From the NCBI GenBank assembly GCA_964473245.1, contig CAYYOL010000029.1, forward strand, positions 1 to 28,784: 28,784 nucleotides of DNA. The letters run 5' to 3'. Source of the DNA: CAYZJV01 sp964473245 (lineage in GTDB: Bacteria; Spirochaetota; Spirochaetia; Sphaerochaetales; Sphaerochaetaceae). The stretch's first letter is position 1, and each line of letters begins with the position of its first letter. Positions 23,903-28,784 of this stretch are shown here, in pieces. Position numbers and translations under genes: made by a program. The notes beneath the pieces are model-generated. The model was not told where the DNA came from, did no database searches, and was given only the letters and a program-made list of their open reading frames with translations.

Positions 23903-24832
23903 TCAATGCATTTCAGCATTGCAACTTCCGATTCCAGGTCGATAGTAATGGAACGTAACATCTGGATGATCTGCCAGAAGTGACATTGGAACAGAACTAT
24001 CGGCTAGGCCCTTACTTATCATGAATGCTGTCAACCGCATCCCAAATGGGTTGTCATGAACCCCTCCATGCCAAATCGAGACTCTTTCCGACAACCAAGT
24101 CTCAACAGGGCCTACGGTCAGTGCTTCGGTGGGGACATTCGAGACAACTCCACCTCCACTCGTTCGAGCGTTTTGAATTATCGTCATTGGATGCAACTCG
24201 ACCACGCGTGTTGCCTGCTTTCTGTACTCTTCAGGTGAAGGTGGAGCATCGGTAAATTGCTTCTCTCTTCTAGGAGGATCGTTGAAAGCCCAGTGTTTCA
24301 CTTCTCCCTGCCCTCCTTGAATGACTTTACAGGAGACCTGCCTGAACGATTCAGTGAACTCTGCTATGGAGTCGACCGCTGGGAAGTGGATCTGGTCATC
24401 CGGCATTCTCAAATCAGGACGAATCTTATTGAAACAGAGTTCCATATCGGCACGAGCAAAACTCAATGGATGATCGGAGGAGACCTCCTTTCCGTCTACA
24501 ACCCACTCATCCATTCCCCAGAAATGGCAATTCTTCAGATTGAGTTCCATATCATTGACCAACATTGCAACAAGTGGTAGCTGTTCAGTCGGCCCGATCG
24601 GTCCACAGATGCCAGTTGGATTAGATGCGGTCGCGCCTCTCCAGGCATTGATGTAATCCAGCGCCTCAGCTAAATAGAAGGATTCAATGGTTTCATAGAA
24701 CTTCACCGTAAACCCAGGTCTGGATAACTGTAGTAGATCTTTCTCTGTGAGCAATGCGACATCTCTTAACAACTGCTCATCGAGTGTTGTATAATCCCAC
24801 CACCCAGGAGCCACTTTACTAATAGGTCTCAT
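23903..24832 (-). CDS. NagB-like sugar-phosphate isomerase with altered active site
   Basis: A 309-residue member of the glucosamine-6-phosphate deaminase/6-phosphogluconolactonase superfamily, about 40 residues longer than E. coli NagB. Recognisable parts are the sugar-phosphate loop region SNPTGICGPIGPTEQ (about 70-84), GMDEWV at 106-111 (NagB Asp72 region), DHPLSFARADMELCF, and GQGEVKHWAFNDP (174-186), equivalent to 'GxGxDGHIAFNEP'. In the last block the NagB residues Asp141 and Glu148 become Val178 and Asp185, while His143 is kept as His180. Ordinary deaminase chemistry is therefore doubtful. It is first in the transporter operon, behind AAGGAG and a strong promoter, so it likely acts on the imported sugar. 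Its reaction is unknown. Confidence 0.75.
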   Translation of the reverse strand: MRPISKVAPGWWDYTTLDEQLLRDVALLTEKDLLQLSRPGFTVKFYETIESFYLAEALDYINAWRGATASNPTGICGPIGPTEQLPLVAMLVNDMELNLKNCHFWGMDEWVVDGKEVSSDHPLSFARADMELCFNKIRPDLRMPDDQIHFPAVDSIAEFTESFRQVSCKVIQGGQGEVKHWAFNDPPRREKQFTDAPPSPEEYRKQATRVVELHPMTIIQNARTSGGGVVSNVPTEALTVGPVETWLSERVSIWHGGVHDNPFGMRLTAFMISKGLADSSVPMSLLADHPDVTFHYYRPGIGSCNAEMH

Positions 24833-24854
24833 AGCAATCTCCTTGATTTTGTTC

Positions 24855-24883
24855 GTGACTTACTGTTAGTTACATACTATGAT
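24855..24883 (+). promoter_or_regulatory. Overlapping divergent promoter of the dehydrogenase gene
   Basis: GTGACT (24855-24860) and TATGAT (24878-24883) have 17-base spacing and match consensus at 4/6 and 5/6. They overlap the opposing promoter of the transporter operon, so polymerase cannot occupy both at once, and one regulator could control both directions. Confidence 0.45.
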
Positions 24884-24902
24884 GGGTCTATAAACCTGTC
24901 AA
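24874..24902 (-). promoter_or_regulatory. Promoter of the transporter operon
   Basis: On the minus strand a perfect TTGACA (24897-24902) and TAGTAT (24874-24879) are separated by exactly 17 bases. An imperfect inverted repeat, GTGACT-N7-AGTTAC (24855-24873), adjoins the -10 on its downstream side and is a good repressor site for the ROK protein encoded at the end of this operon. Confidence 0.65.
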
Positions 24903-24950
24903 GAAAAACTTTTCAGGCAGTGGAAATGAATTCAAGAAGGAGGATCAAGT

Positions 24951-25973
24951 ATGAAAAGTACCGGACTGTTTGGTTGGAAGGATTTTCAGTTCGTATTCAA
25001 GGATTATACCGTATCGGAAATAAAAGACGATGAAGTGGTCATTAAAGTTCACGCATGCGGCATCTGTGGGACAGATATACACCTTGCAGGAAAAATGGAA
25101 AATCCTACAGCGCTCGGTCATGAGATATCAGCCGAGATAGTCAAGGTTGGCTCTTCCACTTCACATTTCAATGTTGGAGACTCGGTAATCGTTGAAGATT
25201 GCACATTCTGCGGAATATGTAACCAGTGTAAAGCTGGAAGACCAGACTTATGTCGATCGATGCACACGATAGATGGACAGCCCGGATTTTCTACGTATAT
25301 GAAAGTATCCGAGAGTTCCTTGGTTCCGTACTCGGGATTGGACTATCTTCATGCATGTCTTACAGAGCCCGTGACCGTTGCCTTGAATTCGGTCATACAC
25401 TCACAGATCAGACCGAACTCGACTGTAGCAGTCTATGGCTGTGGGCCACTCGGTATTATGACTGCAATCATTGCAAAACACTTGGGCGCGGCTCGAACGG
25501 TTATGATTGGAAGGGGATCTTCAAACCGAGGTCGAGCACGGCTTACGATGGCAGCCCAACTCGGTGTTGATATCATCATCGATTCAGATATGGAAAACCC
25601 AGTAGAAGCTGTGAAGTCTATGATTCCCGAAGGCATAGAAAGAGTGATCGTGAGCTCTCCTCCCACAACATTACCCAAGGCCATTGCGATCGCTGCATAT
25701 GGTTCAATCGTTACGTTCTTTGGAATCGATCTTGGGGAAGCGGCAAAGGTGACAATCGATATTGACGACCTGATTTTTCGAAAGATTACTCTGAAACCAT
25801 ATCTTGGAGAGCCAGCACTCAACTTTTCTACATCGCTAGATTTAATCAAGAGGAACATCATTCCTGCTGATAGACTGATTTCTCACTCAGCTACGCTCCG
25901 TGAAGCACCTGAACTATTCAAAGAGTTAGCCTCTGGAGTGTTACCTATCATAAAGGCGGTGGTAATCCCCTGA
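24951..25973 (+). CDS. Zinc-dependent medium-chain alcohol/polyol dehydrogenase
   Basis: A 340-residue NAD(P)-dependent dehydrogenase of the threonine/sorbitol dehydrogenase branch. The catalytic zinc site is seen in CGICGTDIH (Cys39) with GHE (His57-Glu58). The four structural-zinc cysteines lie in CGICNQCKAGRPDLC. The Rossmann loop is YGCGPLGIMTA. AAGGAGG precedes the ATG. Being divergent from a sugar importer, across shared control DNA, it is likely to oxidise a polyol or sugar alcohol brought in by that system, or reduce the matching ketose. L-threonine or another alcohol cannot be excluded. Confidence 0.88.
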   Translation: MKSTGLFGWKDFQFVFKDYTVSEIKDDEVVIKVHACGICGTDIHLAGKMENPTALGHEISAEIVKVGSSTSHFNVGDSVIVEDCTFCGICNQCKAGRPDLCRSMHTIDGQPGFSTYMKVSESSLVPYSGLDYLHACLTEPVTVALNSVIHSQIRPNSTVAVYGCGPLGIMTAIIAKHLGAARTVMIGRGSSNRGRARLTMAAQLGVDIIIDSDMENPVEAVKSMIPEGIERVIVSSPPTTLPKAIAIAAYGSIVTFFGIDLGEAAKVTIDIDDLIFRKITLKPYLGEPALNFSTSLDLIKRNIIPADRLISHSATLREAPELFKELASGVLPIIKAVVIP

Positions 25974-26184
25974 GAGAGGAGACTCTTACACTTAATAATC
26001 ATCTGCGATTATACCCTCATCATCTACTCTGAAGTGAGAAGAGAGCCACGCAAGTAGGTAATTACGAGAGCCACAGCTCCTTGAACGAGCATCCTAAAAA
26101 CCCTGACACGTATGGCACCTTCCTTTCCAGATAAAACTGCTATACAATTACCAGCAGCTACCCAAGAGGCAGCAGGAGGTGCAT

Positions 26185-26616
26185 ATGGCAAAAGATCCTC
26201 GATCATCGTTCAAGGTTCTGGCTTCGAAAAAGGTTATACAGATTCTTGTTGCATTGCTGTTCATAGCCATGGGAATCATTGGCTTCTCCTCAAATCGATC
26301 TACGGGAGGACAATTCTCACGAGAACTATCAAGAATGTTTGGAGGAGACAGTGAACTGCTACTCTACATCCTCTCCGCAGTACAGTTAGTGTGTGGACTG
26401 TTTCTTGTTGCACAACTTTTTGTATCCGGCATTCCTCCCAAATTCGTCAAGGCCGCACTGCTTGCTATCTGGATCATCTGGCTCGCCATGATCGTCATTC
26501 TCGATATCCTAACAATCGATTTCGGACGATTCAGTGGAGCAGACTGGTTCCTTTGGATAGAACAGACGGTACTTCACCTCATCGTGCTTGCTTGCATCAT
26601 GCAGATACAGGAGTAG
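26185..26616 (+). CDS. Small four-helix membrane protein, possibly DoxX-like
   Basis: The 143-residue product has four hydrophobic segments, near residues 15-34, 57-80, 88-110 and 120-140, with a charged N terminus and an acidic short tail. Size and four-helix layout recall DoxX-type membrane proteins, which often sit beside oxidoreductases, but I see no decisive motif. AGGAGGT at 26174-26180 supports the ATG at 26185; the in-frame GTG at 26179 overlaps the ribosome site. Its stop is five bases before the next ATG, and the AGGAG of that gene lies inside its end, so the two are cotranscribed and probably coupled. Confidence 0.7.
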   Translation: MAKDPRSSFKVLASKKVIQILVALLFIAMGIIGFSSNRSTGGQFSRELSRMFGGDSELLLYILSAVQLVCGLFLVAQLFVSGIPPKFVKAALLAIWIIWLAMIVILDILTIDFGRFSGADWFLWIEQTVLHLIVLACIMQIQE

Positions 26617-26621
26617 AACGC

Positions 26622-27386
26622 ATGGAAAAAGTCATCTTTGTCGGACACGGTTCTCCGATGAATGCACTTGGGGGAAACCAATTTTCAGAAACATGGGAAC
26701 GCATGGGACTGCTGTGTGGTACGCCAACGGCAATTCTCTGCATCTCGGCTCACTGGTACACTCCCGAGTCTCGAGTGGCGGTCACCAATGAACCTCGAAC
26801 CATCCATGATTTCTTTGGATTTCCCTCAGCTCTGTACAACCTCACCTATCCCGTACCGGGAGCACCACATATTGCCGAAGCCGTCGCCGATCTCATGCCT
26901 ACCCCCGTCAAGAAGGACCACACGTGGGGCTTGGATCATGGGGCTTGGAGTGTCCTTCTCCATATGTATCCAGCAGATCGGAACATTCCGGTTTTACAAC
27001 TCTCCATAGACCGAAACGCCAGTGCCAAGACACAATACAGCTACGGGCAAGCGTTGAAATCGCTGAGAGAACAGGGAGTGCTCATTGTCGGATCGGGGAA
27101 TATCGTACATAACCTCCGACTTGCCTCCATGCAACTCAGCGGAGGGTACCCGTGGGCAGAGTCGTTCGATGCACTCGCACACGATGCTATCGTATCTGGC
27201 GATCATGAGCGCGTACTCTCCTTTCCGACAACAGATGGCGATGCTCAGCTTGCCATTCCGACTCGAGATCACTTCGATCCACTCTGTTATATTCTTGGTG
27301 CTGTGGACCCGCAGGAACCAGTAGCGGTCTTCAATCGAACATGCACGCTCGGTAGTGTCTCCATGACCTCTTACGTCTTCGGATGA
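26622..27386 (+). CDS. ygiD: 4,5-DOPA-dioxygenase-type extradiol dioxygenase (LigB superfamily)
   Basis: A 254-residue class III ring-cleavage dioxygenase relative of E. coli YgiD and plant DODA, cytoplasmic and metal-dependent. Motifs in order are GHGSPMNAL (His9), CISAHWYTP (His44), DHGAWSVL (105-112), GSGNIVHNL (His163) and TRDHFDPL (His217). His9, His44 and His217 are the likely metal ligands. The ATG at 26622 has AGGAG at 26609-26613. The natural substrate of bacterial YgiD-like proteins is poorly known; a catechol is expected from the fold. It forms a two-gene unit with the membrane protein and converges with the LuxR-type gene, leaving 10 bases between stops. Confidence 0.9.
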   Translation: MEKVIFVGHGSPMNALGGNQFSETWERMGLLCGTPTAILCISAHWYTPESRVAVTNEPRTIHDFFGFPSALYNLTYPVPGAPHIAEAVADLMPTPVKKDHTWGLDHGAWSVLLHMYPADRNIPVLQLSIDRNASAKTQYSYGQALKSLREQGVLIVGSGNIVHNLRLASMQLSGGYPWAESFDALAHDAIVSGDHERVLSFPTTDGDAQLAIPTRDHFDPLCYILGAVDPQEPVAVFNRTCTLGSVSMTSYVFG

Positions 27387-27393
27387 CCGAAGA
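27376..27393. terminator. Short hairpin between convergent stops
   Basis: TCTTCGG (27376-27382) and CCGAAGA (27387-27393) form a perfect 7-bp stem whose four-base loop holds part of the dioxygenase stop codon. Neither strand has a T-tract, so its value as a two-way terminator is uncertain. Confidence 0.3.
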
Positions 27394-27396
27394 GCC

Positions 27397-28617
27397 TCAG
27401 CTGTTGAGATCTTCCATACGTCCATCTCGCAACACAGCATACAGCTCGCTTCGGCTTGATATGCCTAGCTTGGCATAGAGGGTAGCTGTGTGACTCTTCA
27501 CTGTAGCAAGGCTGATGAAGAGCGCTTCCGCCGTCTGTTGTTGCGATCGGCCACTGATCACGTGCCGCAGGATATCCGTCTGGCGTTCACTTAACTTGAA
27601 GTGTTGAACGAATGCCTGTAAATCGGTCTCGGGATGACAGATGATCAGGATTCCGATACGATCCCCCCAATAGTCATTAACAACCGAGTAGTTAGCTATT
27701 ACCTGCACTATCTCATTTCGGGCGGTTCGGATGAATTCCGTGTGGGAGTAGGAGGTGTTTTCCGAGGAGACAGCTGCTTCGATTCGGTGCTTGATCTGCT
27801 CAGAATCGATGAAGATATCCTTCATTTCCAAAGCATCCTTAGACGTCTCATCCCTCTCGATGAGGAGCCTTCCCGCGTCATTGATATCGGTAACGTTCCA
27901 TGAACAATCGACCACGAAGACCGCTTGATCTAGATGGGTCATAAGAAAACGGTCAACCGAAGCCGGGGAGAACCTCATAAGCCCATAGCGAAGGATTGCA
28001 TAACCAATTGCTACCAGCCAGAGCAGTGGAACGGTGTAAGAAATCGGTGGGTAGCCTTTAGTTCCGACAATGAAATCCAGCAAAATACCGATTGTAGTAC
28101 CGAAAATGGTACTGACGGCAATGATACGAGCCTGTACTTTCTCTCGATGCAATTTCGTGTTTCTTGCCCATTGAAAAGCCAGCGCTGGTATTGCTAGAGA
28201 CTCAAATCCGGATATCACTTGATGTGAGACGAACCAGAATCCATCCGGGTACTCCTTTGCGATAAGGTTGAATCCAATGTTGGCTATCTGGTAAATACTT
28301 ATTCTGATTGCGATAAGGACGAAAAAGAATCTGAGTATACGGGATTTCCAACACCCAGTGAGATGAACAATGAAAATTATGCCTGCGAGAATGAACAGTT
28401 CCGAACCTGCGTAGTAGATCCTGTCGAAAACCGGAACGATACTGGGATTTTTCACTACATGCAGACCAAAACTACCGAAGGACCAGAGTGCGAGCATCGA
28501 ACACAGTATTACAAACCACTTCCGAACGGGAGAGTTTTTTCCAAACACCGCCATCAAGATGCCGAGATACAGGTACGTCACACACGAAATACTCGAGACA
28601 ATACCATAGACCATCAT
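27397..28617 (-). CDS. Membrane-anchored LuxR-type transcriptional regulator
   Basis: The 406-residue protein combines about seven membrane helices in residues 1-215 (similar to the N-terminal 7TM region of some histidine kinases), a PAS-like middle (about 226-330, with LDQAVFVVDCSWNVTDINDAG), and a LuxR/GerE helix-turn-helix at 342-406 (LSERQTDILRHV, TAEALFISLATVKSHTATLYAKLG). There is no kinase or receiver domain, so it would be a one-component sensor that binds DNA from the membrane. The ligand is unknown. Start codons at 28617 and 28614 are adjacent ATGs without a ribosome site; the -10 box is eight bases away, suggesting a leaderless or nearly leaderless mRNA. Confidence 0.88.
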   Translation of the reverse strand: MMVYGIVSSISCVTYLYLGILMAVFGKNSPVRKWFVILCSMLALWSFGSFGLHVVKNPSIVPVFDRIYYAGSELFILAGIIFIVHLTGCWKSRILRFFFVLIAIRISIYQIANIGFNLIAKEYPDGFWFVSHQVISGFESLAIPALAFQWARNTKLHREKVQARIIAVSTIFGTTIGILLDFIVGTKGYPPISYTVPLLWLVAIGYAILRYGLMRFSPASVDRFLMTHLDQAVFVVDCSWNVTDINDAGRLLIERDETSKDALEMKDIFIDSEQIKHRIEAAVSSENTSYSHTEFIRTARNEIVQVIANYSVVNDYWGDRIGILIICHPETDLQAFVQHFKLSERQTDILRHVISGRSQQQTAEALFISLATVKSHTATLYAKLGISSRSELYAVLRDGRMEDLNS

Positions 28618-28625
28618 GTATTACG

Positions 28626-28655
28626 AGTATATCATTACTTCTTTAACTAGTTCAA
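28626..28655 (-). promoter_or_regulatory. Promoter of the LuxR-type regulator gene
   Basis: On the minus strand TTGAAC (28650-28655) and TATACT (28626-28631) are 18 bases apart, matching consensus at 4/6 and 5/6. The ATG at 28617 starts eight bases after the -10 box, so transcription should begin at or next to it. Confidence 0.5.
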
Positions 28656-28730
28656 TTTAAAAATATGCATATTCTATCGCAGATCGATTCTCTCCGCTAC
28701 TCAATGGCCGTATCACAGTAGATAATCCAA

Positions 28731-28754
28731 GCCCATCGAATGGTTACGATGGGC
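28731..28754. repeat. Inverted repeat at the right edge
   Basis: GCCCATCG (28731-28738) and CGATGGGC (28747-28754) form a perfect 8-bp stem with an eight-base loop. It could be the terminator stem of a gene beyond the window or an operator. There is no T-tract on either side within view. Confidence 0.4.
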
Positions 28755-28784
28755 AGGAATATTTCCGAATTGAATGAATGGTAT

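Noticed and set aside
25974..26184. Gap of 211 bases, with a 60-codon minus-strand frame at 26024-26206
   Set aside because: The frame has no ribosome site or motif and overlaps the next gene's start. TATACA at 26141 has no matching -35, so no promoter is called. I see no clear terminator.
26391..26621. Upstream extension of the dioxygenase frame
   Set aside because: It overlaps the membrane protein gene in another frame, and the extra residues are arginine/histidine-rich shadow sequence.

Overview
The window is a gene-dense bacterial chromosomal segment. I infer a Spirochaetota source, most like the Sphaerochaeta group, for three reasons. The sugar-binding protein has an 'FAAGAKES'-type signal-peptide end. 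A LuxR-type regulator carries a seven-helix membrane sensor. Several purine-operon features look clostridial, and extensive gene exchange with Clostridia has been reported for Sphaerochaeta. No rRNA, tRNA, CRISPR, insertion sequence or phage gene was seen. The taxonomic assignment is an inference, not a search result.

Left part (1-3419): an MFS exporter, a small membrane protein that overlaps its 3' end antisense by 55 bp, a four-helix membrane protein with a large outer domain, and a GNAT acetyltransferase. A 560-base stretch without a protein gene follows (3420-3979). It holds a possible small RNA with its own promoter and terminator (about 3591-3725), a clear guanine riboswitch aptamer (3815-3884) and a strong intrinsic terminator (3934-3963).

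Centre (3980-15453): a nine-gene purine operon, guaB-purE-purK-purL-purC-purF-purM-purN-purD, with genes overlapping or nearly touching throughout. The riboswitch sits directly before guaB, so guanine should shut down both the de novo pathway and the first step of the GMP branch. purB and purH, needed to finish IMP, are not in the window. GuaB is of the type found in Lachnospiraceae and in the protozoan Tritrichomonas foetus. PurF is of the Bacillus type, with a propeptide and four Fe-S cysteines.

Right-centre (15526-25973): two adjacent sugar modules. The first is a rhamnulokinase and a class II (fuculose-phosphate type) aldolase transcribed leftward, with a divergent DeoR regulator. The second is a leftward five-gene run: a NagB-like sugar-phosphate isomerase with altered catalytic residues, a xylose-type ABC importer (binding protein, double ATPase, permease) and a ROK repressor. 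It is divergent from a zinc alcohol/polyol dehydrogenase across overlapping promoters. A plausible reading is uptake of a polyol or unusual sugar, oxidation to a ketose, C1 phosphorylation and aldol cleavage to DHAP plus an aldehyde. No aldose isomerase is present.

Right end (26185-28784): a small four-helix membrane protein coupled to a YgiD-like extradiol dioxygenase, convergent with a membrane-anchored LuxR-type regulator whose promoter lies so close to its ATG that the mRNA may be leaderless.
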